Part shown: positions 54,500 through 63,675 of the stretch, one piece after another
How the letters are laid out: every line of letters begins with the position of its first letter
Numbering within the stretch: the first letter of the stretch is position 1
Origin: an uncultured Actinomyces sp.
Lineage (GTDB): Bacteria > Actinomycetota > Actinomycetes > Actinomycetales > Actinomycetaceae
Length of the DNA: 64,000 bases
Assembly (NCBI GenBank): GCA_938041695.1
Contig: CALISI010000085.1
Location: 1 to 64,000, forward strand
Direction: 5' to 3'
Notes under the pieces: model-generated
What the model was told of the DNA's origin: nothing
Databases searched by the model: none
The model's input: only the letters and a program-made list of their open reading frames with translations
Program-made: the position numbers and the translations under genes

Positions 54500-55713
54500 G
54501 CTTGTCTTTTCACGCCGTGCCCCGTTCTCCCTTCTCGTTCGTGGTTAGGGCGGGGCGCGCCGCGCGCGCCCTGACCACCGTCGCCTCCGCCCTGGTCCTA
54601 GCCGCTGGCGTCCTCGCCCTGGTGCCGGCCCCGGCCCACGCGGATGGCGCGGTGCCCTCACAGGAGTACTTCTCCTACTACCACTTCGACACCGCACGCG
54701 CGAAGGGATACACCGGTAAGGGTGTCACGATTGCCGTCATCGGTGGTCCGGTCGATACGAGTAATCCGGCCCTCAAGGGGGCGAACATCACTGATAAGAG
54801 CCGCTGCACCATCCAAGACTCACCCGAGGGCGTCCGCCACAATACTGACATGGCGATCATCCTGGTCTCCCCCATCTCGGGCGTGGCACCCGACGCAACC
54901 CTGTATAACTATCAGGCCTCCACCGGTGATACAACATCGAAAGGCTCGTGCGAATCCAACGGGGACCGGCTCAACACCGTTGCCGCTCTGATTAACCAGG
55001 CCGTCGAAGACGGCGCCCAATTCATTTCGGTCTCCCAAAGCGTCTCCGATTTTTCCAACGAGCTCAAATGGGCCATCACCAACGCGATCACCAAGGGCGT
55101 CATCATCGTCGCCGCGGCCGGAAACGAGGCACTCCCAGACAACACCACATATCTGGGCAGGTACTCCGGTGTCGTCGGCGTGTCCGCCATCAACAGTGAC
55201 GGCACCTTCGCCTCCTATTCCAACTGGGCCGATGGTATGGTCACCGCCGCCTTCGGCGGACCATACACCACGTACGACGTGAACACAGGGGAGCCGGTCA
55301 CCGTTCGCGGCACCTCCATATCCACCCCGCTCGTGGCTGGCATGTTGGCCCTCGCGCGCCAAAAGTGGCCCGACGCGACCGCCAACCAGATCCTCCAGCT
55401 CCTGGTCCACACCGGCCTGAACCCCAACCACGACTGGAACGAGTACACGGGCTACGGCGCCATCGATGGTGGTGCACTGGTCAACACAGATCCCTCGCAG
55501 TACCCGGACGAGAACCCCATCATCCAAAAGAACGGTGGTTCTGAGCCCACCGCGCAGGAGGTTCAGGACTACATCGACGGAGTCGCAGGATCCTTACAGA
55601 TAGACTCCTTCCCCGACACCTACGTCTACCGCGGCACTGACCAAGGAGTCGTCTACGATCACGGGTCCATCCCCGTCCACCTGGGAACCAGCCCCCGCTA
55701 CCACCGGAAGTGA
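54493..55713 (+). CDS. Anchor-less mycosin-like pseudoprotease, tandem copy A (catalytic Asp lost)
   Basis: 406 residues from ATG 54493, which overlaps the upstream stop; the frame is open from 54478. Signal peptide about 1-50. Overall S8 fold motifs: Ser275 (GTSISTPLVAG) and His116 (VRHNTDMAI, with HNT instead of HGT) are kept, but the catalytic Asp position is Gly84 (AVIGGPV; other copies AVIDG). It ends VHLGTSPRYHRK. Probably inactive or strongly impaired; it may bind rather than cut. It is nearly identical to copy B at both ends but differs more in the middle. Confidence 0.88.
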   Translation: MVSLSFHAVPRSPFSFVVRAGRAARALTTVASALVLAAGVLALVPAPAHADGAVPSQEYFSYYHFDTARAKGYTGKGVTIAVIGGPVDTSNPALKGANITDKSRCTIQDSPEGVRHNTDMAIILVSPISGVAPDATLYNYQASTGDTTSKGSCESNGDRLNTVAALINQAVEDGAQFISVSQSVSDFSNELKWAITNAITKGVIIVAAAGNEALPDNTTYLGRYSGVVGVSAINSDGTFASYSNWADGMVTAAFGGPYTTYDVNTGEPVTVRGTSISTPLVAGMLALARQKWPDATANQILQLLVHTGLNPNHDWNEYTGYGAIDGGALVNTDPSQYPDENPIIQKNGGSEPTAQEVQDYIDGVAGSLQIDSFPDTYVYRGTDQGVVYDHGSIPVHLGTSPRYHRK

Positions 55714-55715
55714 CC

Positions 55716-56942
55716 ATGACACTCGCGCGAACCACCGCGCACCCCGCACCCCGTTCTCCCTTCTCGTTCGTGGGGAGGGCGGGGCGCGCCGCGCGCGCCC
55801 TGACCACCGCCGCCTCCGCCCTGGCCCTAGCCGCTGGCGCCCTCGCCTTGGCGCCGGCCCCGGCCCACGCGGATGGCGCGGTGCCCTCACAGGAGTACTT
55901 CTCCTACTACCACTTCGACACCGCACGCGCGAAGGGATACACCGGTAAGGGTGTCACGATTGCCGTCATCGGTGGTCCGGTCGATACGAGTAATCCGGCC
56001 CTCAAGGGGGCGAACATCACTGATAAGAGCCGCTGCACCATCCAAGACTCACCCGAGGGCGTCCGCCACGGTACTGACATGGCGATCATCCTGGTCTCCC
56101 CTATCTCGGGCGTGGCACCCGACGCAACCCTGTACACCTACCAGGCCTCCACCGATGGGACAATATCGAACGGCTCATGCGACTCCAAACGGGGCCGGCT
56201 CAACACCGTTTCCGCTCTCATTAACCAGGCCGTCGAAGACGGCGCCCAATTCATCTCGATCTCCCTCAGCGTCTCCGAAGTTTCCTTCGAGCTCAAATGG
56301 GCCATCACCAACGCGATCGCCAAGGGCGTCATCATCGTCGCCGCGGCCGGAAACGAGGCACTCCAAGACGACATAACAGCGCTGGGCAGGTACTCCGGTG
56401 TCGTCGGCGTGTCCGCCATCAACAGTGACGGCACCTTCGCCTCCTATTCCAACTGGGCCGATGGTATGGTCACCGCCGCCTTCGGCGGACCATACACCAC
56501 GTACGACGTGAACACAGGGGAGCCGGTCACCGTTCACGGCACCTCCATATCCACCCCACTCGTGGCTGGCATGTTGGCCCTCGCGCGCCAAAAATGGCCC
56601 GACGCCACCACCAACCAGATCCTCCAGCTCCTGGTCCACACCGGCCTGAACCCCGACCATGACTGGAACAAGTACACGGGCTACGGCGCGGCTGCCCTGG
56701 GATCTCTCGTCAACCAAGATCCCTCGCAGTACCCCGACGAGAACCCCATCATCCAAAAGGGCTATGGTTCTGAGCCCACCGCGCAGGAGGTCCAGGACTA
56801 CATCGATGGAGTCGCAGGATCCTTACAGATAGACTCCTTCCCCGACACCTACGTCTACCGCGGCACTGACCAAGGAGTCGTCTACGATCACGGGTCCATC
56901 CCCGTCCACCTGGGAACCAGCCCCCGCTACCACCGGAAGTGA
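55716..56942 (+). CDS. Anchor-less mycosin-like pseudoprotease, tandem copy B (catalytic Asp lost)
   Basis: 408 residues from ATG 55716 (GTG 55710, which overlaps the preceding stop, is the alternative). Same layout as copy A, exactly 1229 bp downstream. Position 86 is Gly where active members have Asp; His118 (RHGTDMA) and Ser277 are kept. Shared loss means the Asp was gone before duplication. Differences from copy A cluster between about residues 140 and 225, around the would-be substrate cleft. Confidence 0.88.
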   Translation: MTLARTTAHPAPRSPFSFVGRAGRAARALTTAASALALAAGALALAPAPAHADGAVPSQEYFSYYHFDTARAKGYTGKGVTIAVIGGPVDTSNPALKGANITDKSRCTIQDSPEGVRHGTDMAIILVSPISGVAPDATLYTYQASTDGTISNGSCDSKRGRLNTVSALINQAVEDGAQFISISLSVSEVSFELKWAITNAIAKGVIIVAAAGNEALQDDITALGRYSGVVGVSAINSDGTFASYSNWADGMVTAAFGGPYTTYDVNTGEPVTVHGTSISTPLVAGMLALARQKWPDATTNQILQLLVHTGLNPDHDWNKYTGYGAAALGSLVNQDPSQYPDENPIIQKGYGSEPTAQEVQDYIDGVAGSLQIDSFPDTYVYRGTDQGVVYDHGSIPVHLGTSPRYHRK

Positions 56943-57021
56943 CCATGACACTCGCGCGAACCACCGCGCACGCCGTGCCCCGTTCTCCCTTCTCGTTCGT
57001 GGGGAGGGCGGGGCGCGCCGC
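56939..57021 (+). pseudogene. Stub of a third tandem copy
   Basis: From 56939 the sequence repeats the start of copy B once more (MTLARTTAH then PRSPFSFVGRAGRAA), again with 1229-bp spacing. At 57021-57022 it breaks off and continues into the 3' end of the converging protease gene. It is a mosaic, with MTLARTTA as in B and HAVPRSPFSF as in A. Non-functional remnant marking the edge of the tandem duplication. Confidence 0.85.
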
Positions 57022-57029
57022 ATCACCCA

Positions 57030-58259
57030 CTACTTCTTCTTACGCGTCGTCTTCCGCGTCGTCTGTTGCGTCGACTTCTTGTGGTAACGCGGACTCGTCC
57101 CCAGGTGCGTCGGGTACGTGCTGTCGCGGCTGACGACGAGGCGTTCATCGAGGCCCCGGTACTGGTAGGAGTTATCGTTCAGGATGACGCGCGGATCCAC
57201 GACGCCGTCCTTGTAGTCCTGCACGTCCTGGCGGCTCGGCACCGTGTTCTCGCCCTTGTCCATGAAGGGATTCTCATCCGGGAAGGACATCGGAGAAGTC
57301 GTGAGCAACGCGTACACGTCAAGCGCGCCATAGCCGGTGTACGGGTTCCACTGGCCGCCGTTTCCGCCCACGCCGGTACGCGCCAGGCCCTGCATGATCT
57401 GATTGCCGCTCGCACCTGGCCACCGCTCCATCGACAGCGCCAGCGAACCCGCGACGAGGGGTGCCGCAAAAGAAGTCCCCCACCAATAACCGCGCTCCTG
57501 CGACACGCCGGAGCGCACGTACGGGCGCGCCAGGGCCGCCGTCGACACGGGGCTCCCCCAGTTCGAATAGTCCGTGATAACGCCGTTGCGCTCGATCGCG
57601 GCCACGCCCACGACGCCGCCCCACGCGGGCAGCCAGTCCTTCGAATCGCGGGTCGAATCGTTACCGACGCAAGCGACCACCGGGACTTCTTGCGCAACCG
57701 CTCGCGCCAGAGCCCAGCGCATACCCTCGTAAGTACTGGGGTAACTCGATGACGTCGTGATCACGTCCACACCGTCGTTCAGCGCAGTCTCAATGAGAAC
57801 CGAGAGGTCGGAATAGCCTTGCAAAAACTCGCCAATCGCACAGTCGGACCCAGTCCAATCGCCCGCAAAGGACAGCCCGTATGCACGCAGCGTCGCGCCC
57901 GGCGCAATCCCGAACTGGGGCGAGACAATCTCTTGGGCAATGACCGTCCCGTGGTCCCAATACTTATCCTGAGAATTAACCTGGCAGGGACGGTAGATTT
58001 CGATGTCGGCGCCCGCCAACTCGGGAATGCCCGTGTTCACCGGCCCATCGATGAGGCCAATCGTCTTGCCCTTACCCGTAATCCCCGAGTTCCGTATCGT
58101 GTCCAGGTAGTAGTAGGAGTAGAAAGGCTCCTCATTCGCTCCGATCGCACTATCAGCAGAGGCGGGAGCCGCGGGAACCACCAGAGCCGTGAGCATGAGC
58201 GCCCCGGCCACACCGACACCTGTGCCACGCCGCGCGACGCGACCGAACACGTGCTTCAT
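57030..58259 (-). CDS. Anchor-less mycosin-like secreted protease, copy D
   Basis: 409 residues from ATG 58259 (AAAGGA ahead). Signal peptide about 1-35. Triad complete: Asp71 (IGLIDGPV), His103 (WDHGTVIAQ), Ser263 (GTSFAAPLVAG). C-terminal family module ends YPTHLGTSPRYH, then a unique Lys/Thr-rich basic tail of about 16 residues ending RKTTRKKK. Inverted relative to copies A and B. Of the paralogues here it has the most canonical active site. Confidence 0.89.
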   Translation of the reverse strand: MKHVFGRVARRGTGVGVAGALMLTALVVPAAPASADSAIGANEEPFYSYYYLDTIRNSGITGKGKTIGLIDGPVNTGIPELAGADIEIYRPCQVNSQDKYWDHGTVIAQEIVSPQFGIAPGATLRAYGLSFAGDWTGSDCAIGEFLQGYSDLSVLIETALNDGVDVITTSSSYPSTYEGMRWALARAVAQEVPVVACVGNDSTRDSKDWLPAWGGVVGVAAIERNGVITDYSNWGSPVSTAALARPYVRSGVSQERGYWWGTSFAAPLVAGSLALSMERWPGASGNQIMQGLARTGVGGNGGQWNPYTGYGALDVYALLTTSPMSFPDENPFMDKGENTVPSRQDVQDYKDGVVDPRVILNDNSYQYRGLDERLVVSRDSTYPTHLGTSPRYHKKSTQQTTRKTTRKKK

Positions 58260-58360
58260 CACTATTCCTTTCGCCACGCACCCCGGCGGCGCGCAACACG
58301 TCAGTCTACCATCCGGTCATGCGCGCGAGCATGAAGATCCAACTGCCCCGCCACCGTTCC

Positions 58361-59878
58361 TCACGGCACCGTGACACACTGGGTGACGGGTGCCGATTCG
58401 CGGCCCGTGGCCTCCACGACGACGCTCACCGTCAGACAGTTCTCACCGCTGACCGCTGTCGTCGTCAGACTGTTGCGACGCATCGTCTCAGCGACCACGG
58501 CCTCGCCAGGGCGTGTCAGCAGATACTCAAAAGCCAACTCCGCGGCCTGGTACTGCCCCTGCTGGGGAATATCCCAGCCCCACCGGATCTCTTTCCCATT
58601 CGGCGTCGCGGTGAGCCCCGTGACCGCCTGCGGAGGAGCCACGCTCGTATCCGTCCCCTGGCTGGCGCCGCTCAGGGACCCGCCCGTCGCCTCGGCGCTC
58701 GGCGTTGCCTCGCCGCTACCGCCGCCCAGGTGAACGCTGTGCCCGCCGCCGGTCAGCATCGCGACCACCAGGCCCGCGGTCGCCAGCACCATGACGAGCG
58801 CAAGAACCGGCAGCACCCACGCGGGACGCTTCGACTCCCCCTCGACCAAGCCGGTCCTGCCCGTCGTCGAGTTGCCCGCCCAGGCCTCGTTCGACGAGGG
58901 CTGTGCACCATCCGCGAAACTACCGCGCCGGGTGCGCGTACGCTCCGCATCGAGGGCCACCGGGGAGGGCGCGGACAGCGCCGAGGCGGGCGCACTCGAA
59001 GAAGCGACGACGCTCAGCTTCATCTCCGTGACCGGGCGATGCATCTCGCGCTCGATCGTCTGCAACGCGTAGCCGAGGGCCGCCGCCGAACCGAAACGCT
59101 GCTCAGGATCCAGACTCATCGCGCGGCGAACGATAGCCGTCACCGCCTCGGGCACGCCCGGACGGTCGATGCGCGACACACGGCCACGGGCCACGCGCTG
59201 GGCCACTGCCTGAGCAGAGTTATCCCCGTCAACCACCTCAAAGGGCGAACGACCCATCAGCAGCGTCCACAGGGTCGCACCCAGCGCCCACACGTCCTGC
59301 GTCGGGTGAGCGCGAGCCGTACCCGCGATCTGCTCCGGGGGCGCCCACATCACCGAGAACCCGTCACGACCCCCGCGCGGATCCGTCCCCACCGGCTCCG
59401 AGACACCAAAATCCGTGAGCACCGGTGACCCATACGCGTTAATCATGATGTTGCTGGGCTTAATGTCGCGGTGCACGTAGCCCGCACGATGCAGCATCTC
59501 CGCGCCGCCACACATGCGGATCACCATGGACAGGGCGCGGTCCGTCGCCATCGGATTTGCGCGCACCTGGTCGAGGATGTTCGCGACGGGGCAATACTCC
59601 ATCACCAGGTACGGGCGACCGTCCGGCATGCGGCCCGCCCCGTAGAGCTGGGCGACAGCCGGGTGACCCGACACGAGAGCCATCACGTCCGCCTCGCGGG
59701 CAATACCGGCCTCGCCGTCCGCCCCACGATCACGCCGGGCAACCTTCACGGCCACCTCTCGGCTGGGCAGCTCCTGGCGGCACAGGAACACGTCCGCAAA
59801 ACCACCCGACCCCAGCGGCCGGATCCACTGGTATCCCGGCAGCACCGGGACCATCCCGACGCGAGCGTCGCTCTCCAT
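58361..59878 (-). CDS. Membrane Ser/Thr protein kinase (PknB-type)
   Basis: 505 residues. The kinase domain (about 15-275) shows LGSGGFADVF, catalytic VHRDIKPSNIM and DFG. A linker and one membrane helix (WVLPVLALVMVLATAGLVVAML, about 360-382) follow, then an extracytoplasmic part with an FN3-like segment (about 415-505). It is the last gene of a minus-strand operon with TgpA-like and DUF58 genes (ATGA overlap at 59878). It may phosphorylate targets of the FHA protein at 44.7-46.1 kb; inference. Confidence 0.92.
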   Translation of the reverse strand: MESDARVGMVPVLPGYQWIRPLGSGGFADVFLCRQELPSREVAVKVARRDRGADGEAGIAREADVMALVSGHPAVAQLYGAGRMPDGRPYLVMEYCPVANILDQVRANPMATDRALSMVIRMCGGAEMLHRAGYVHRDIKPSNIMINAYGSPVLTDFGVSEPVGTDPRGGRDGFSVMWAPPEQIAGTARAHPTQDVWALGATLWTLLMGRSPFEVVDGDNSAQAVAQRVARGRVSRIDRPGVPEAVTAIVRRAMSLDPEQRFGSAAALGYALQTIEREMHRPVTEMKLSVVASSSAPASALSAPSPVALDAERTRTRRGSFADGAQPSSNEAWAGNSTTGRTGLVEGESKRPAWVLPVLALVMVLATAGLVVAMLTGGGHSVHLGGGSGEATPSAEATGGSLSGASQGTDTSVAPPQAVTGLTATPNGKEIRWGWDIPQQGQYQAAELAFEYLLTRPGEAVVAETMRRNSLTTTAVSGENCLTVSVVVEATGRESAPVTQCVTVP

Positions 59879-62436
59879 CAGCGTGTTCCTTTCCTACGAC
59901 CCATACGCCCCGTCAACGGCCGACGCTTCACCCCGGATGCGGCGGCCGCCTGGCGGCGCGCACGGCGGCGCCAGCGCAACGACTTCAGCGACAGCGCATA
60001 ACGCAGCCGCGCGAACGGGGAGACCGAGGCCGCCCACTCGCGGCGCAGCTCATCCACGTCCTCCCACGCCTGCTTCGCATCCTCAGGGCGTGCGCCGCCC
60101 GCGGCAAAGTCCGCGACATCCGCGCGACGCGCCACGGTGACCGGGCGGGGAACCGCGCCCGAGAACAGCGACCAGCCGGGCACGCGCACGTCGCTAGCCG
60201 AGGCCTTGGCGGGCTTGTGGGACTTCGCCGCCCCCGCCTCGTCGTCCTCAGATTTGTCAGGCGTCCACTGCGAAGCCAACGCCCACGCGACCTCCTGACG
60301 GGTCAGGTGCGGCTCCACCACGAGGCCCGAATCGATCGCCGTATCCACCAGCTCATCCCACGAACCGCGCACCGACTCGGCGGCCTGCGCGCCGCGGCGG
60401 GCCTTGCGGCGGCGAGACTTCGCTAGCAGCACCGCCAGAACCGGACCGACCAGCAAGAACAGGAACACGGACACCGTCCCGATAGCCATCCACGGGATGT
60501 GCAGGCCGTTCGGATCGTGCGGGTCCGTCGCCTGGTCGCGGGTGGCCGGAGGCAGCTCGACCGGCTGTTCCGGGGGCTCCGGCGGCTGCAAAACCTGCGG
60601 CTTGGGCACAGACTTCGGCTTGTTCACCTGCGTCGTGGGCTGCTGATCGCGCGGAGGCGTCGGGTCGAAGGTCGCCCAGCCCACGCCGGGGAACTCGACC
60701 TCGACCCACGCGTGCATGTCCGAGCCCGTCAGGTCGACACCGCCCGACGTCCCCTCACGGTAGGCACCCATGACGACGCGGGCGTTAATCCCCTGCGAGT
60801 GCAGCATGAGCGCCATGAGCGTCGCGTACTGCTCGTCGTCGCCCACCAGCGCCTCGGCGCTGATCATGCGCTCAATACGATCCTGGGAGGAACCGGGGCG
60901 CGAGTTAATCGTGTCGTCGTTCGAGTAAAAGCCGTCCGTGTGCAGGTAGCTCTCGATGGCGCGGGCCTTTTCCAGGTCCGAGCGCGCGCTCGTCGTGTGC
61001 TCCGATGCCAGGGAATCCACATCCTTGGGCACATTTGTGTCCGTGCCCGTGTAGCGGGCCGCATCCACGCTGGCAAACTCCGAATCCTCGTGATCGCGCG
61101 GCATCGTCGTGCTCAGCGAATAGTTGAACTGGCCCGTCGGCCCCGTCGTCAGGGCGGTCTCCGCCCACAGGTCGTAGTTCAAGCCCTTCTGCTGCTCGGC
61201 AGCGCCCGGGTCGGAAGGCTCAAAACGCAGCACCGATACCTCGCCAAACGTCGGCACCCACGGGCCCAAGAGCTGCGAGGTAGACACCGAGGCCTGCTCT
61301 CCCGCCGTTTCTGCGCTGCGTCCCGGGATCGTGGACCCGACGCGGCGGTACCCAGCGGTACCATCAGCGTTGTTCGTCACACCCATGCCGAACGTCGTTC
61401 CGTCGTACACCTCCATCGCGCCCAGGCGCACGCGCGCACCCTTGGGCAGATTGGACACGCGGATCAGGGATTCGTCCTCCAGATCCTTGTTGTAGTGGCG
61501 GTAACTGGACAGCGGAGAGGGATACTCGCGCGCATCCACGGGCGGTTCGACGACGTCACGGCCCACAACGCGATCCGAGGCCGTGGGTCCCAGCAGGGAT
61601 GCCGCGGGGAGGGCGGCCGCAACCATCACGCCCACCATCAGGGCACCCATGCCCACGCGCCACCACACGTGCACGACCTGACGCGACGAGCCACCCATCG
61701 TCGTGGATGCGGTGGTCGACAACGCGGACATGCCGATCACGATGTCGGCGCCCATGCGGGCACGGCCAATCGCCGACGCCCACGCCCACCACACGATCAG
61801 GCCAACCCACCACGCGATAACGAGGAGGGACGAGGGCGCCTCGTGCGTGGGCCCCCACACGATCGCAATCACTCCGGCGAGAATCAGCGGCAGGGATCCC
61901 CACATGGGACGCCCGTACCGTACTGTGACGACCCCCGCCGCAACCGAGCACACGAGGCACGTCATCCACGGGACCATCGCCGGACCAACATAGGAACCGG
62001 CAGGAGGCGTCAGCGTCAGAAGATCCTTCCAGGCCTCGACCGAACCGATCACCAGCGTCTGGAGAGTGCGCGACGTGGGAACCACGACCCACCGGGTCGT
62101 GTCTCGCAGGGCTGCCGCCCCGCCCAACAGGAAGTGAGCCGCGACGACGGAAGCCACAATCGACAGCAGGTCCCAACGCCACTTCGCCGCCGCCCACGCG
62201 AGAGCGAGGCCGGTCGCCACGCCTGAAAGCGCCGCGATCACACCCTGACCGCCACCAAAGACGGACTCGAACTGTGCCACCGGGCCAGTGAACAGAACGG
62301 CAAGAATCAGGAGGGACCACGCGGGCATGGCGGCGCGGTGCACCGAGCCACCCATGGTGGTTTCCTGGGCACTCGACCGACGCGTTCGACGCGGCGGCGC
62401 GGCCTGACGAGAGGGGGTGCGGGTAGGCGTGCTCAC
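59878..62436 (-). CDS. TgpA-like membrane transglutaminase-family protein
   Basis: 852 residues. About six to seven N-terminal membrane helices (DUF3488 type, about 35-290) are followed by a transglutaminase-like domain. That domain has Cys absent from the usual spot but the core GDDEQYATLMALMLHSQGINARVVMG and DMHAWVEVEFPGVGWATFDPTP present; GDDEQYA stands where family enzymes have GxCxxxA, so catalysis may be lost. A further membrane helix lies at about 640-665, with a basic cytoplasmic tail. It is coupled to the kinase and DUF58 genes. Confidence 0.88.
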   Translation of the reverse strand: MSTPTRTPSRQAAPPRRTRRSSAQETTMGGSVHRAAMPAWSLLILAVLFTGPVAQFESVFGGGQGVIAALSGVATGLALAWAAAKWRWDLLSIVASVVAAHFLLGGAAALRDTTRWVVVPTSRTLQTLVIGSVEAWKDLLTLTPPAGSYVGPAMVPWMTCLVCSVAAGVVTVRYGRPMWGSLPLILAGVIAIVWGPTHEAPSSLLVIAWWVGLIVWWAWASAIGRARMGADIVIGMSALSTTASTTMGGSSRQVVHVWWRVGMGALMVGVMVAAALPAASLLGPTASDRVVGRDVVEPPVDAREYPSPLSSYRHYNKDLEDESLIRVSNLPKGARVRLGAMEVYDGTTFGMGVTNNADGTAGYRRVGSTIPGRSAETAGEQASVSTSQLLGPWVPTFGEVSVLRFEPSDPGAAEQQKGLNYDLWAETALTTGPTGQFNYSLSTTMPRDHEDSEFASVDAARYTGTDTNVPKDVDSLASEHTTSARSDLEKARAIESYLHTDGFYSNDDTINSRPGSSQDRIERMISAEALVGDDEQYATLMALMLHSQGINARVVMGAYREGTSGGVDLTGSDMHAWVEVEFPGVGWATFDPTPPRDQQPTTQVNKPKSVPKPQVLQPPEPPEQPVELPPATRDQATDPHDPNGLHIPWMAIGTVSVFLFLLVGPVLAVLLAKSRRRKARRGAQAAESVRGSWDELVDTAIDSGLVVEPHLTRQEVAWALASQWTPDKSEDDEAGAAKSHKPAKASASDVRVPGWSLFSGAVPRPVTVARRADVADFAAGGARPEDAKQAWEDVDELRREWAASVSPFARLRYALSLKSLRWRRRARRQAAAASGVKRRPLTGRMGRRKGTR

Positions 62437-63668
62437 GCGTTCACCCCCCGCGACACGAGCATCGGCAGGTCCTCAAGGGAGGGGCAATCGATGATGACGC
62501 CGCGTGTGATCTTGCGTCGGCGCCTCGCCCGTCCCGCGACCACGCGAATGACGGACACGACCACGTCAACTGGCGCGATATTCGCCAGGCGGGCCGCTTC
62601 CTCGTCATCCACGGACTCACTCACCACGATCGACAGGACCGAAATCCCGCCACGCTCCATGATGCAGCGACGGACGATGCCCGCGAAGTCGGGACGCGTC
62701 GAGGTCTCCATCTCGGACAGCGCATCCAGCATCGCCATGGGCGTTCCCGTCGGAATCCACTCGTCCGCAGTGTGCATCGACACCGTGCGCGCCTCACCCG
62801 ACCCTGCGATCGCCAGCGACGCCGCGACCGACACGGCTGTCTCGAAGGAACGCCGATCCCAGGCGTCCATGCGCGTGTCGAGGAGCACCATGTGGTGGGA
62901 ACGGTGAGTCTCCTCGAACTGGCGTACGATCAGGCGGCCCAGGCGCGCCGTCGAAGGCCAGTGCACCGCGCGCCGGTCGTCGCCCGGCTCATAATCACGC
63001 AGTGCGTGGAAGGACACGTCCGAACTGGTCAGTTTTTCGCTGGCCACGCCTTCGACATCCATCTGCATACCCGTCGCGTCAAACGAGAAGCGCACCGTCG
63101 GCGGATGCACGTGCACCAGGATCGGATCGTCCCACGAGCGCACGCGGCGCAGCAGGCCCAGGCCGTCCATACGCACGGTGCGCGCCGGGCCCACGTTGAT
63201 CACGCCTCGGCGCTTCGTCATCACCGAGAATGCCTCGTTCCACGTGCTGTTCGCGCTGATCGGAGGTACCAGGAACTCGCCACTGCCTCGTCCGATCGTG
63301 ACCTCCACGATCGTCGAACCCGAGCGGTGCCCGGACTCGTTGACCACGCGGATGCGCCCCACCGCCACCTGACCGGCAACGATGCGATCATTCTTCATGC
63401 GCAAGGACACCGACAGCGGCGACGGGGACGCGACCGAGGCGACCGCGACCACGAGGGCCACCAGGCCCATCACGGCAACGATGAAGCCCTCCAGCCATCC
63501 GAAGGCCGCCGCAGCGACGCCACCCGCGGCCGTTACCGCGATCACCGCCCACCCGACCGGCGTGAGCGCGCCCAGCCAACGAGCCGCCGCGTCGTAACCG
63601 GGCAGGGCCCGCACGCGTTCGCCCAGGGCACGCCACGCGCCGTTGAGAAGCCGACGTAGTTTCTTCAC
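62433..63668 (-). CDS. DUF58 domain protein
   Basis: 411 residues from GTG 63668, preceded by GGAGTGA and starting eight bases after the stop of the previous gene; the frame is open to an ATG at 63725, which would overlap that gene by 50 bp. Two membrane helices (about 45-90), then the DUF58 vWA-like domain with DVSFHALRDYEPGDDRRAVHWPSTARLG, its hallmark. Usually it acts with a MoxR AAA+ ATPase and TgpA in envelope-linked complexes; the MoxR gene would lie outside the window. Confidence 0.87.
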   Translation of the reverse strand: MKKLRRLLNGAWRALGERVRALPGYDAAARWLGALTPVGWAVIAVTAAGGVAAAAFGWLEGFIVAVMGLVALVVAVASVASPSPLSVSLRMKNDRIVAGQVAVGRIRVVNESGHRSGSTIVEVTIGRGSGEFLVPPISANSTWNEAFSVMTKRRGVINVGPARTVRMDGLGLLRRVRSWDDPILVHVHPPTVRFSFDATGMQMDVEGVASEKLTSSDVSFHALRDYEPGDDRRAVHWPSTARLGRLIVRQFEETHRSHHMVLLDTRMDAWDRRSFETAVSVAASLAIAGSGEARTVSMHTADEWIPTGTPMAMLDALSEMETSTRPDFAGIVRRCIMERGGISVLSIVVSESVDDEEAARLANIAPVDVVVSVIRVVAGRARRRRKITRGVIIDCPSLEDLPMLVSRGVNA

Positions 63669-63675
63669 GCGAACA

